The notes: a model not told the origin generated them from the letters alone. A DNA stretch of 64,000 nucleotides from an uncultured Candidatus Saccharibacteria bacterium (GCA_947166125.1 CAMVCW010000001.1:186001-250000); one strand, 5' to 3'. Counted from the first letter of the stretch, positions 1 to 9,473 are shown. Numbers and translations: made by a program.

Positions 1-86
1 GTTTTATTTGTGGGGTGGACAATGGAAGGGCTAGATATATATATTTGTTAAATCAAGGGTTTTATGATATAATTTGAAGAAATAGG

Positions 87-920
87 ATGACTATGACAGC
101 TTTAAAAGAATTGGGGTTAGAAGAGATGGCCGTGTTGGATGCGATTATTGTCCTGCGCCTTAGCAGCGAGAATGATATTTTTGAGTACGACTGTAAAGAA
201 GTGCAAAAGAACCTTAACCGATCTGACGATTCTAAGGATCTTATAATTACCTTAGATATTCAACGAAAAATAGTTATGGATTTATCGAGAAAACGAGTTT
301 TAAGCACAGATCGAATTATCGATAATAGATTTAAGAAAAATTTTCAATTACGTATTGATCCATATTGTATTGGCGTGCCATGTCCCCGCTCAGATTTCTT
401 TTGGGAAAATAAGACACATTGGGCTTATGAGGAATTACAGGAGGGTGGAAGAATTAGTATAGAGGATGCTTATGCTAAATATGGCGATAAACTTTTTATC
501 AAAATGACTAAAGAAGATATTGATGCTATTAATTATAATTATAGAGCAAGTCATACGGTGGAAACTAAGTTAGCAAAGAACAAAGATCTGAAGCCGTGTT
601 TTTATGTCATAATTGATGGTGGAAAACCGATATGTGTTTCTGAGCTTCGTGAAAACAAAAAACCATTAAAAATTCTCGTAAGCGCCTTTAGAAAAAAAGG
701 GACTACGGTTTATCGTAGTGACTTAATTGAGGAAGGGATTCTTCCAGCGGAAGATAGAGATAAATCTTTGAGGTCAGATATATTTAAGGATAATAAACAT
801 ATTTTAAACGCTGATCCTTTTTTGTTAGAGATACACAGCGATAGACTTATGGTTAAGAAGTCTCAAAAAGTAACCCTTAATGAATTAAACCAGTTGAAAA
901 CTAGATTAAAAATTTCTTAA
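87..920 (+). CDS. Hypothetical protein of the integrative element
   Basis: A 277-residue, charged, soluble protein with no signal peptide or membrane segment. No family is recognised. A TATAAT box at 68-73 lies 13 nt before the ATG at 87, and a second in-frame ATG at 93 is possible. It precedes the primase-helicase gene in the same orientation, so a role in replication or regulation of the element is plausible, but only by position. Confidence 0.7.
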   Translation: MTMTALKELGLEEMAVLDAIIVLRLSSENDIFEYDCKEVQKNLNRSDDSKDLIITLDIQRKIVMDLSRKRVLSTDRIIDNRFKKNFQLRIDPYCIGVPCPRSDFFWENKTHWAYEELQEGGRISIEDAYAKYGDKLFIKMTKEDIDAINYNYRASHTVETKLAKNKDLKPCFYVIIDGGKPICVSELRENKKPLKILVSAFRKKGTTVYRSDLIEEGILPAEDRDKSLRSDIFKDNKHILNADPFLLEIHSDRLMVKKSQKVTLNELNQLKTRLKIS

Positions 921-1058
921 ACGTTCACTATATTTCGGGTATTGTTCGGGTATTGGTGCAACGAGTTCCTATCGGAACAGAGATATAAGGAATTTTTAGT
1001 TCGGGTATCTGACTATTTTTTGATGACAAAACAAAGAGAGTGCATCATAATGCCACTA

Positions 1059-1106
1059 GACCGCCCGGCCATAATAGTCATCCTGCTGGACGGTCGCAAG
1101 GATGAC
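1059..1106 (+). promoter_or_regulatory. Pseudoknot-like leader RNA, copy 1
   Basis: Two interleaved complementary pairs occur here. 1059-1066 pairs with 1088-1095 (7 of 8 positions) and 1077-1084 pairs with 1099-1106 (8 bp), giving the order A-C-A'-C' of an H-type pseudoknot. The linker includes CCGGCCATAATAG (1065-1077), which is identical at 3354-3366 in a second structure with the same topology. The element ends 25 nt before the ATG of the 52-aa ORF, just upstream of its AGGGAG ribosome binding site. It is likely a cis-acting translational or transcriptional control element; function inferred. Confidence 0.5.
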
Positions 1107-1131
1107 CTTGTAAACAAAAGAAGGGAGAATT

Positions 1132-1290
1132 ATGTTTCTTTCAAATAAATTGGTGCGCGAGCATCAGAAACTACATAAAACTAAGTTTGGGGAGGACATA
1201 TCTCCAAAAGAGGCTGAGCGAGAGATACTGGATCTTAAGGAGCTAGTGAGGTTAATAGCCAAGGTGAGGAGGGATCGCCATGGCAAGTAG
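1132..1290 (+). CDS. 52-residue basic protein upstream of the primase gene
   Basis: The ATG at 1132 follows an AAGGGAGA ribosome binding site. The frame runs 52 codons and its stop overlaps the start of the next gene by 11 nt, typical of translational coupling. The product is Lys/Arg/Glu-rich and probably helical (central Glu-Ala-Glu-Arg-Glu and Leu-Lys-Glu-Leu stretches). It may be a small DNA-binding or regulatory protein of the element, but no family is recognised. The pseudoknot-like leader at 1059-1106 lies directly upstream. Confidence 0.55.
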   Translation: MFLSNKLVREHQKLHKTKFGEDISPKEAEREILDLKELVRLIAKVRRDRHGK

Positions 1291-3259
1291 ATTTGGTGAT
1301 ACAGGTGTTACATATTATGAGGGCCGGCAAACGTTTAGTAAGAAAAAGTGGGAGCCATCGCTTGAGACAATGGTACAAAATATCCATAAGAAATCCCGTA
1401 AAGATGAAAGAGTTCGTAGCTACTTTAGCAAGCGAGGAATTAATAGCAAAAGCATCGATAGATTTCAACTTGGAATCGAAGAGTTTGATGGATATGATAG
1501 GTTTGTAATTCCAGTTTATGATAAGACTGGTAAGGTGGCTTATTTAAAGCTCCGCATTACGCCGGAAAACGAGTCAGCTAGTGAAATAGCTGAAACAATG
1601 GGACAAGAGACATTAATTGATAAGTATGAGATTTACCCAGCCGATGCGGAAAGAATACTAGTCGGCGAGGAAGAATTGGTGAAAACTGATTCGAGCGACG
1701 TACTTATTTGTAAGGGAGAACTGGATAGGATAATTGCTATACAAGAAGGCGTTAATATGTCGGTAGTTACGGGAGGTGGCATTGTCCAAGGGTTTAAGGA
1801 AGAGTGGATTGAGCTGCTAAGGGGTAAAAGGAACATTTATTTATGTTTAGGCGAGAATGCTGTCGGTAAACGTGGCGCAAAAATACTTGCTCAACGTTTA
1901 GCAAAGCAAATACCGTCGGCGTCTATCTATATAATTTCTTTACCTTTTAAGGATAACAAATGCGCAGATCTTACGGATTATTTTGTTGAGAAACGAGGTA
2001 CCGCAAAGGAGCTCTTTACTAAGTACGCCAAATTTTGTTGTGGTGCAGAGCCGATTGACCCAACGAAGTTTAAGGAAATGACTGTGGAGGATATTGCTAA
2101 GATTCTCGACTTAACTATTAAGCATGATAAAGTGAATAAGGTTATTGCTTTTCTCGCAATGTTAACGACCTATACTGAGTTGGATCAGCTTAATATTATG
2201 TTTAGCGCACGAAGTGCAACTGGCAAGTCGCATATTACTATTGAGACAAGTAAGTTATTCCCACCGGAAGACGTTAAAATGTACGGAATAATAAGCGCAA
2301 CTGCAATGTTTTATAATCAAGATTTTGAGAAGAAGGACGAGAAAACAGGGCGAGAATATATAGACTTAGAAAGAAAGATTTTGATACTGGTTGAAATGCC
2401 GGACCCGGAGTTTATGGAACGTCTTCGTGCACTTTTGTCTCATGACGAGAAAATGATTAAGTTTGCTATCACTAACAAAGGGAAGGGCGGGAAAAATTGC
2501 TCCAATGATCGTTATCTTCTGGGTTTCCCTTCGGTTTTCTTCTGTTCTGCGAACATGAAAATTGATGAGCAGGAGCAGACGAGGTGTATAATATTGAGTC
2601 CAGAAAGTACGCAGGAAAAAATTAAAGCGAGCATTGATGCTGCTTTTGCTAAGAGTAGTGATGAGGATAAGTATCGTGCTATGGTTGAGAGTAACCCTGA
2701 TAGAAAACTTTTGAAGGACAGGATTCATTATATAAAATCACTCAATGTTGACACGATAAATATTCCAGATCAGGAATATCTAGAATCTCGCTTCTTAGAG
2801 GATAAGGCCAAACTTAAATCGGAAGACCCGAGGAAGTCTAAACAATTTTCAGGTTTGGTCAAAGCAATCGCTTTATTGAATGCGCCTTTCAGGATGATCA
2901 ATGGAAAGGTAACGGCAACTAAGGCTGACATAGATGAGACAATGAAGCTCTGGAAGGTGATAGACGAGAGTACGGTTATAGGTGTACCGCCACAGGCTCT
3001 AGCTGTTTATAAAAACGATATAGTTCCTATCTATAAAAAGGTAAATGAGGATAAGGGTTATAAAAGAGAGGAGTGGGAAGGTATTACCATGAATGAGTTA
3101 TCTAGTTACTATTATAAGAGGGAAGGAGTATATTTCCCGGTGGATTATTGCAAACGGAACTATATACCAATATTGGAGGCCGCTTCGTTGGTCTCGTATG
3201 AACAGAGTAAAAGAGATAAGAGGCGGTGGGTGATTACTCCTCTAAAAATGTTAGATTAG
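1280..3259 (+). CDS. Primase-helicase-like replication protein of the integrative element
   Basis: A 659-aa protein with an N-terminal DnaG-like region (motif around residues 50-60: RGINSKSIDRFQLGIEEF) and a Toprim-like segment near residues 135-235 (ICKGELDRIIAIQEGV, then VVTGGG). The C-terminal half carries a P-loop (SARSATGKSH, about residue 310) and a Walker-B-like LVEMPD, resembling phage or plasmid primase-helicases. The canonical DxD of the Toprim acidic patch is not obvious: the expected position reads LCLGENAVG. Primer synthesis activity is therefore uncertain. GAGGAGG at 1266-1272 supports the ATG at 1280. It presumably initiates or unwinds element DNA. Confidence 0.7.
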   Translation: MASRFGDTGVTYYEGRQTFSKKKWEPSLETMVQNIHKKSRKDERVRSYFSKRGINSKSIDRFQLGIEEFDGYDRFVIPVYDKTGKVAYLKLRITPENESASEIAETMGQETLIDKYEIYPADAERILVGEEELVKTDSSDVLICKGELDRIIAIQEGVNMSVVTGGGIVQGFKEEWIELLRGKRNIYLCLGENAVGKRGAKILAQRLAKQIPSASIYIISLPFKDNKCADLTDYFVEKRGTAKELFTKYAKFCCGAEPIDPTKFKEMTVEDIAKILDLTIKHDKVNKVIAFLAMLTTYTELDQLNIMFSARSATGKSHITIETSKLFPPEDVKMYGIISATAMFYNQDFEKKDEKTGREYIDLERKILILVEMPDPEFMERLRALLSHDEKMIKFAITNKGKGGKNCSNDRYLLGFPSVFFCSANMKIDEQEQTRCIILSPESTQEKIKASIDAAFAKSSDEDKYRAMVESNPDRKLLKDRIHYIKSLNVDTINIPDQEYLESRFLEDKAKLKSEDPRKSKQFSGLVKAIALLNAPFRMINGKVTATKADIDETMKLWKVIDESTVIGVPPQALAVYKNDIVPIYKKVNEDKGYKREEWEGITMNELSSYYYKREGVYFPVDYCKRNYIPILEAASLVSYEQSKRDKRRWVITPLKMLD

Positions 3260-3301
3260 ACTTTTGTTTATAGTGATAGTGATTTAGAGGTATAAGTGTG
3301 G

Positions 3302-3425
3302 TATAATTAAGGTGTTCCATTTCCAGCATTGAATACGAAACCGTATTTAATTTCCGGCCATAATAGGGCGACTGATGCGGAAAGGGTTTCGTACTCTGGA
3401 AGTGGAACAATCAGTCGCCCTTTTT
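3302..3425 (+). promoter_or_regulatory. Pseudoknot-like leader with terminator-like 3' end, copy 2
   Basis: A TATAAT at 3302-3307 with a TGTGG extension starts the unit. 3314-3326 pairs with 3396-3408 (13 bp, one G-U) and 3334-3342 pairs with 3385-3393 (9 bp perfect). 3366-3376, inside that loop, pairs perfectly with 3410-3420 (11 bp) and is followed by TTTTT. The stem order A-B-C-B'-A'-C' is pseudoknotted; C:C' plus the T run also looks like an intrinsic terminator just before the recombinase gene. The linker CCGGCCATAATAG is shared with copy 1. It is probably an attenuator controlling the recombinase. Confidence 0.6.
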
Positions 3426-3440
3426 GAAAGGAATTTTAAA

Positions 3441-5024
3441 ATGAATAAATTAAATCAAAACAAACGTGCGGTGCTATATGCTAGGAAATCTACCGAATCG
3501 GAAGATAAGCAGGTGCAGTCCATTGATGACCAGATTAGGATTATGAAAGAGGTGGCGAGAGATGAGGGGCTGCAGATTGTTGATACATTATCAGAGTCTA
3601 AAAGTGCCAAGGCTCCAGGAGTTCGTCCAGTTTTTAAGCAGATGATGCGTGATATTGAGGATGGGAAGTACAATATAATCCTGGCTTGGGATACTAGTCG
3701 TCTGTCTCGCAACCCTAAGGATGGCGGGGATTTGCAATGGTTGCTTGATAGTGGAGTTTTATCGGGCATTAGAACGCACGAGAAATGGTATCGTGATAAT
3801 GATGAACTGCTATTCACTATTGAGAACAGCATGAATAGCCGGTTTATCAAAGAACTAAAGGCAAAGGTTACGCGCGGTATGGACTCTAAGGCTAGTAAAG
3901 GTGATTATCCTGGTATGGCGCCAGTTGGTTATACTAATGACCGGCTTGAGAGGAAAATTGTAAAAGACCCTATTATGTTTGATAGAGTGGCCGAGCTGTG
4001 GCGTAAAGCGCTAACTGGTACATATACGGTAGCAGAATTGACCAGAATTGCAGATAAGGAGCTAATGATTCGTACGACTCAAACCAAAAAGAGAGGTGGA
4101 GTGCCACTCTGCCATAATGGTGTTCGCAGCCTTTTAAAGAATCCTTTTTATATGGGTAAGTTTAAGTGGGGTGGCAAAATATATAGTGGGAATCACCCCC
4201 CTATGATTTCCGAATCGCAATTTGAACAGATGCAGAAAATCCTTGACCCGAAGCATGCTACTAGACCTAAAAATGAACTATACCAGTTTCTTTTAAGGGG
4301 AATGCTTAAATGTTCTGAGTGTGGTTATGCTATTGTAACAGAGAAGAAGTTTAAGAAGTTAAAGGACGGTACAGTTAAGGAGTACCACTACTGCCATTGT
4401 AGTGGCAGGAAACAGGGTGTTAAGTGTAAGAATCATGAGATTTATATACGTGAAGAAGATTTAGTAAAACAGATTAAGGATGAGCTTTGCCGTTACACTA
4501 TAGATGAAGATTTCTATAAGATAGCGATTGAAGCATTAGCAGAAGAAGATGAGATTGAGGTAGCCAAACAGGATGAGAAGATAGCCAGCATTAATAAGAG
4601 AATAGCGGATAAAACTAATGAATTAAATAACCTTAGACGAGCGGTATATAAGGGAATTATTGACGACCATGCTTTCTTTTTGGCTGAGCAGAAAAACATT
4701 GAGGATGAAATCAGGAAATTAGAAGCAGATCGTAAAGGGATTCAAACTGCAGCATATAATTGGAGAGATAAGGCCAATGATATATTTATGTTTGCTAGAT
4801 ATGCTAAAGAAGATTTTGATAGTGATGATTTGGAGAGGAAAAGAGCGGTTATTAAAAGACTGGGTGCAGACTTGAGATTAGATGGTCGAACTATACAATT
4901 TACCCCTGTTAAATACTTAGTTCCTATTGCTGAAACATACCCTGAACTAAAACAACAATTTGAGCTTGCTCGAACTGACTCTCAACAGATGAAAAAAGAC
5001 CTCAAAGAGGGCCTGATTTCAGAA

Positions 5025-5054
<30 letters not shown>
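3441..5054 (+). CDS. Large serine recombinase (integrase)
   Basis: A 537-aa site-specific recombinase that would catalyse integration and excision of the element. The N-terminal resolvase domain has the catalytic serine in YARKSTES (Ser17 with this start), followed by DTSRLSRN. A recombinase domain, then a zinc ribbon (CSEC near residue 290, with CHC and C about 30 residues later) and a long coiled coil (about 370-460) follow in the usual order for large serine integrases. The ATG at 3441 is chosen because GAAAGGA lies just upstream; an earlier ATG at 3375 sits inside the leader stem. Its last codons overlap the tRNA-Arg 3' end, marking the attachment site. Confidence 0.9.
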
Positions 5055-5101
<47 letters not shown>

Positions 5102-5215
5102 GTGAATAAATTATACCATAATTTAAGATACCAAAAAAGCGTAGGCGGCGTGAGGTTAAGCGTAAGCGTGTGGGTGGGGGTTGAAATTACGCTAGGGGTG
5201 TGCTAGGTAAAGCGT

Positions 5216-6673
5216 ATGCTAAGATTTTGCACGAAAAATATACACCAATCGTGGCTGGTGGTGGCGATGTGTGTGGGTGTGGTGGTGGGTACGGTGCTGG
5301 CGCTGGTGTTTAGGATTAGCTTTTTTGTGGTGCAACTTTGGATATGGGTGGCGGTAGGGATAATGGTGATAGGCTATTTTTGGCCGAAGATTTTTTGGTT
5401 AATAGCGGCGGTGGTGGCGGGGATGATTTTGGCGTTTTACCGAAGCTCGCAAGAATTAAATGGGGAAGATCATATTCGGCAGTTTCATAATCAAACGGTG
5501 ATTGTGAGTGGAAGGATAGATGGCGATCCAGAAACAGATGAAAGTGGCACAAAAATAAAATTGACAGATTTGAAATTTGGCGAGGAAGGCGTGACGGTGA
5601 GTGGGAGTCTGTATGTATCGGAATATAGAAATGAGGATTTGGCGCGGGGCGACAATGTGGTACTAAAGGGTAAGTTGGTAGAGGGGTTTGGTACGTATGC
5701 GGGGTATATGTATAGGCCAAGCATAGAGAAGATTATGAAACCCGAGCCGGGTGACTGGGTACTAGGTGTAAGAAATTGGTTTGCGAAGAGAGTGGCGAGC
5801 CTGGTGCCAGAACCGCAAGTAAAATTGGGGCTATCGTATCTACTAGGCATGAAAGCGGGGCTGCCGGATGATTTAGATGAAAACTTGCGGACGGTAGGGC
5901 TGGTACATATAGTAGTGGCGAGCGGAGCGCATTTATCAATTTTGATAGAGATTGCGAGAAAGATTTTTGGGAAGTTGTCGCGTTTTGCGGGGCTACTATT
6001 TTCTGTGATATTCGTGGTGTTTTTTATGGCGATGGTAGGGTGGACACCGTCTATTATGCGGGCTGGAGTGATGACGATATTAACGCTATTTGCCTGGTAT
6101 GTGGGGCGGAAATTTGCGCCGTGGCGGATAATTTTGATAGTGGCGGCGGGGACATTATTGGTGAACCCGATGTTTATTATTAATTTGGGGTGGCTATTAT
6201 CTTTTGCGAGTTTTGCTGGGATTATGATATTGGGGCCACGACTGACAAAATTTTTCTATGGCGAGAAAAAGCCGGGGTTTGTGGCGGAGGTGGTAATTAC
6301 TACGCTAGCGGCGACACTAATGACGTTGCCGATAATTTTGTATTATTACGGTATGGTGTCGTTGATTTCGGTGGTGGCGAATTTGCTAATTTTGCCGACT
6401 TTGCCATATGCGATGGGGCTAGTGTTTTTGACTGGTGTGGTGGCGGGTGTACCTTTGGTGGAGACAGCGGCGGGGTTTATGGCAACAAAAATATTAGACT
6501 TTCATATTGCGGTGGTGGAATTTTTTGGCGGGATGAAAAGTTTTTTGATAGAAATAGAGCCGTATCAGGCGTGGGTGTTTTTGATTTATCTTGTGATATT
6601 CGCGCCGCTCGTGATTGGACTTATTAGGCAAAAAATGGTAAAATTAAGGGAAGAAAATTATCAATTATTTTAA
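5216..6673 (+). CDS. comEC: ComEC/Rec2-type competence channel protein
   Basis: A 485-aa polytopic membrane protein. N-terminal membrane segments are followed by a soluble OB-like portion (about residues 80-165) and the ComEC core with LGLSYLLGMKAGLPDDL and VVASGAHLSIL. Multiple hydrophobic helices follow to the C-terminus. In natural transformation ComEC conducts single-stranded DNA across the membrane. The C-terminal metallo-beta-lactamase-like domain of long ComEC proteins is absent, as in many shorter homologues. It is followed after 15 nt by yebC. Type IV pilus genes elsewhere in the window could supply the DNA-capturing partner. Confidence 0.88.
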   Translation: MLRFCTKNIHQSWLVVAMCVGVVVGTVLALVFRISFFVVQLWIWVAVGIMVIGYFWPKIFWLIAAVVAGMILAFYRSSQELNGEDHIRQFHNQTVIVSGRIDGDPETDESGTKIKLTDLKFGEEGVTVSGSLYVSEYRNEDLARGDNVVLKGKLVEGFGTYAGYMYRPSIEKIMKPEPGDWVLGVRNWFAKRVASLVPEPQVKLGLSYLLGMKAGLPDDLDENLRTVGLVHIVVASGAHLSILIEIARKIFGKLSRFAGLLFSVIFVVFFMAMVGWTPSIMRAGVMTILTLFAWYVGRKFAPWRIILIVAAGTLLVNPMFIINLGWLLSFASFAGIMILGPRLTKFFYGEKKPGFVAEVVITTLAATLMTLPIILYYYGMVSLISVVANLLILPTLPYAMGLVFLTGVVAGVPLVETAAGFMATKILDFHIAVVEFFGGMKSFLIEIEPYQAWVFLIYLVIFAPLVIGLIRQKMVKLREENYQLF

Positions 6674-6688
6674 TGATTTGGAGAAAAT

Positions 6689-7390
6689 ATGTCTGGACAT
6701 AGTAAGTGGGCGACAACGAAGCGACAAAAAGCGGTGGTAGATGCCAAGCGTGGGGCGCTTTTCACAAAGATTGGCAACCAAATTGCGATTGCGGCGCGAG
6801 CTGGTACGGATCCAGCAATGAACCCATCGCTAGCGATGGTGTTAGAAAAAGCACGGCACGCTAATATGCCAAAGGCAAATATAGAACGGGCGATTGCGCG
6901 GGCGGCAGATAAATCAGCGGCGGCGTTGATTGAAGAAGTTTATGAGGCATACGGCCCAGGTGGGGTAGGTATAGTTATAGAGGTGGCTACGGACAATAAA
7001 AACCGTACGATGCCAGAGGTGCGCCATACTTTAGATAAATCTGGTGGTCGGATGGCGGACCCAGGTTCGGTGATGTTCCAGTTTACCAGGAAGGGTGTAA
7101 TTGAAATTTCTGAGAAGGGCGAAGATGCAATGATGGCAGCACTAGAAGCTGGTGCGGAGGACGTAACGGAAGAAGACGAAGGCAGCATAATTTATACGGC
7201 GGCCTCGGACTTAATGAAAGTACGGGCGGCTCTTGCGGATGCAGGATTAACGATTACTTCGGCAGAATTACAATACGTGCCAAATAATTATGTACCAGTA
7301 GAAGGCGAGGCAGCCGAAAAATTGGAGAAGTTGCTAGGTGCGATAGACGATCTCGACGATGTGACAAATGTTTACACGAACGCAGAGTAA
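6689..7390 (+). CDS. yebC: YebC/PmpR family protein (TACO1-like)
   Basis: A 233-aa protein with the signature MSGHSKWATTKRQKAVVDAK and the family's normal length and three-domain layout. YebC proteins act as transcriptional regulators and, in recent work, as factors relieving ribosome stalling. A GGAG ribosome binding site precedes the ATG. It lies between comEC and the efflux gene with 2-15 nt gaps, probably one operon. Confidence 0.95.
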   Translation: MSGHSKWATTKRQKAVVDAKRGALFTKIGNQIAIAARAGTDPAMNPSLAMVLEKARHANMPKANIERAIARAADKSAAALIEEVYEAYGPGGVGIVIEVATDNKNRTMPEVRHTLDKSGGRMADPGSVMFQFTRKGVIEISEKGEDAMMAALEAGAEDVTEEDEGSIIYTAASDLMKVRAALADAGLTITSAELQYVPNNYVPVEGEAAEKLEKLLGAIDDLDDVTNVYTNAE

Positions 7391-7392
7391 AA

Positions 7393-8487
7393 ATGCAACG
7401 CAATAAAGAAATTGTCAAAATTAGCATTTACGGGATTTTGGTCAATTTAGTTTTGGTGGGCTTTAAGGCTGTGGTGGGGCTGATTGCAAATTCTATTTCT
7501 ATCATCTTGGACGCGGTAAATAACTTGACAGATGTATTGTCATCTGTGGTGACGATAGTAGGGCTAAGACTAGCAACCAAAAGGCCAGACCGCAAACATC
7601 CGTTTGGCTATGGTAGGGTAGAGTATTTTTCGGCGGTGGTGGTAGCAGTGATTGTACTAGCGGCAGGCGTGACAGCATTTAAAGAATCTATTGAAAAGAT
7701 TATTACGCCAGAAGAAGCAGATTACTCGATGGCGTCGCTTGTGATAATTGCGGTGGCGGTGCTGGTAAAGTTTTTCTTTGGGCGGTTTGTGAAGAATAAA
7801 GGAAAGGCACTGAATTCTGGAAGTCTGGTGGCGAGTGGAGTGGATGCGATATCGGATGCGGCACTTTCGCTATCTGTGCTGATGGGTGCGATAATTAGTT
7901 TTATTTGGCATATTAGTTTGGAGGGCTATATTGGTATACTAATTGCGGTGATGATTATTAAGACGGCGGTAGAAATTATGCGCGATGCAGTGAATGATTT
8001 GATTGGTGCGCGAGTGGATGACGAGATAATTGCTAGAGTAAAGAAAACGATTGAGAAGTTTGGTGAAGTGCAAGGAGTATATGATCTGGCTCTACATAAT
8101 TATGGGCCGAATAAGATTATCGCAAGTGCACATATACAAGTGGGTGACGAACTACATACTAGGGAAATTCATCGGCTTTCACGACGGATAGAAGTGCAGG
8201 TTTATGAAAAATACGGCATTATTTTGACTTTGGGTGTATATGCGGCGAACGAAAGTGGTAAATATAAGAAAATGAAGCAAAAGGTAGAAGCTATAGTAAA
8301 AGATTATCCTACAGTGGTGCAAGTGCATGGATTTTATGTGGACGAGGAAGAAAAAGTGATATCTCTGGATTTGGTGTTTTCATTTGAAGAAAAAGATGCA
8401 GTAGCGAAGATGCGAGAAATTCAAAGGAAAATTAAGAAATTGCATCCTGGGTATAAAGTGTACACTGTGTTAGATACGGATATTTGA
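7393..8487 (+). CDS. Cation diffusion facilitator family transporter
   Basis: A 364-aa protein with the CDF fold: about six membrane helices in the first 220 residues. Metal-site-like motifs are present (ILDAVNNLTDVLSS in helix 2, SGVDAISDAALS in helix 5, and RKHPFGYGRVEYFS after helix 2). Two cytoplasmic ferredoxin-like segments follow, the second an extra C-terminal repeat. Such proteins export Zn2+, Mn2+ or Fe2+ by proton antiport; the metal cannot be assigned. The start is 2 nt after yebC. Confidence 0.92.
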   Translation: MQRNKEIVKISIYGILVNLVLVGFKAVVGLIANSISIILDAVNNLTDVLSSVVTIVGLRLATKRPDRKHPFGYGRVEYFSAVVVAVIVLAAGVTAFKESIEKIITPEEADYSMASLVIIAVAVLVKFFFGRFVKNKGKALNSGSLVASGVDAISDAALSLSVLMGAIISFIWHISLEGYIGILIAVMIIKTAVEIMRDAVNDLIGARVDDEIIARVKKTIEKFGEVQGVYDLALHNYGPNKIIASAHIQVGDELHTREIHRLSRRIEVQVYEKYGIILTLGVYAANESGKYKKMKQKVEAIVKDYPTVVQVHGFYVDEEEKVISLDLVFSFEEKDAVAKMREIQRKIKKLHPGYKVYTVLDTDI

Positions 8488-8561
8488 CATTTTAGCATAA
8501 GTGTGATATAATGAGAGTAGGGGATTGATTTTGAGTGGCTTAATATGTTATAATAGTGGGT

Positions 8562-8647
8562 GGAAAGGTGGCCGAGTGGTTGAAGGCACTGGTCTTGAAA
8601 ACCAGAGACGGAAACGTCCGCAGGTTCGAATCCTGTCCTTTCCGCCA
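8562..8647 (+). tRNA. tRNA-Ser (anticodon TGA)
   Basis: Class II tRNA with a long variable arm (GACGGAAACGTC region), acceptor GGAAAGG with CCTTTCC, G73 and an encoded CCA. The anticodon loop CTTGAAA gives TGA. A TATAAT at 8549-8554 lies 7 nt before the first tRNA base, so transcription probably begins at or next to the mature 5' end. Confidence 0.95.
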
Positions 8648-8667
8648 AATCTATTTAGAGAAGTCAA

Positions 8668-8694
8668 AAGCCCGGTGGTTATCCGGGCTTTTTT
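8668..8694 (+). terminator. Intrinsic terminator after tRNA-Ser
   Basis: AAGCCCGG and CCGGGCTT form an 8-bp stem around a short loop, followed by a T run. Confidence 0.85.
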
Positions 8695-8708
8695 GGAGTT
8701 TGTATGTG

Positions 8709-9359
8709 TTAGGAATTTGCAAAGGTGCTATAATTTTTGATAAAAATATTTGTTGTTTTGTGTATCGACGATAGGATCTCGTCATACGAGAAGAAACCGA
8801 GTGGTTCTCTTGTTGTATTTGTGAGATAATCTTGAAGTTCTTTTTGCAAATCGCGGTCATTTTGCTGCCATCCGAGATTTTTGAAAATATGTTTTGGTGG
8901 AGGACAATCAAGAATAGACAAATCGCTTACCGAAATTAGTTTTTGTGCAAAAAGTTTGGAATTGTAGGCCGAATAATCGACATAAAATCCGGTTCTTTTC
9001 GATAAAAAATCGTCGATAGACCATGTTTGGCCAGTATTTGCAAAGACGGTTTTGTCATCTAAGGTGTATTTTGTGCTTAAGACGTCGGTGATAAATACAT
9101 AGTCTAGTATGAGATGACAAATAATTCCTGCGTAATATGGATTCGTTATGGCTATGGCAGATAACTCTTCGAATACTTGATCTAGATTTGGAATTTTCCA
9201 ACCGTTTTGATTGCGTATTCTGTAATGAGATTTACCTTTGTCGGTAGCCAAATCAGGCAAAATATTCCCAATAAAAAACATATCACGTTCGTTTTCTTGT
9301 GCTGGCCTTGCCTTTGCTACTTCGTTTGCACATGCCAAATGATATAAAAAACCAGGCAT
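8709..9359 (-). CDS. Hypothetical protein resembling zinc-dependent phospholipase C-type hydrolases
   Basis: A 216-aa protein. The N-terminal pattern (PGFLYHLACANEVAK, then FFIGNILPDLATD with KSHY and later GIICHLILDYVF) resembles the Gx3PD ... H ... HxxxD arrangement of the zinc-dependent phospholipase C-like family of uncharacterised hydrolases. Metal-binding His/Asp residues appear conserved but no substrate can be named. GGAGGGG lies upstream of the ATG on the minus strand. It is transcribed convergently with tRNA-Ser and stands alone. Confidence 0.55.
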   Translation of the reverse strand: MPGFLYHLACANEVAKARPAQENERDMFFIGNILPDLATDKGKSHYRIRNQNGWKIPNLDQVFEELSAIAITNPYYAGIICHLILDYVFITDVLSTKYTLDDKTVFANTGQTWSIDDFLSKRTGFYVDYSAYNSKLFAQKLISVSDLSILDCPPPKHIFKNLGWQQNDRDLQKELQDYLTNTTREPLGFFSYDEILSSIHKTTNIFIKNYSTFANS

Positions 9360-9473
9360 TTTTACCCCTCCTTATACCTTGAATGCTAGGCCTTAGCCCG
9401 AATTGCCTATTTTGTGATTATAACATTTTATGTGGTTTTTGCAAAATTATTTTGATTAGATTTTTTGTCTCGG

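Noticed and set aside
942..1148. 68-codon open frame between the element's first gene and the 52-aa ORF
   Set aside because: It starts at TTG without ribosome binding site, runs through the direct TTCGGGTAT repeats and the pseudoknot-like leader, and has no coding-like composition.
3375..3440. Longer start of the serine recombinase
   Set aside because: This ATG lies inside the leader stem and has no ribosome binding site; ATG 3441 follows GAAAGGA and matches the family N-terminus.
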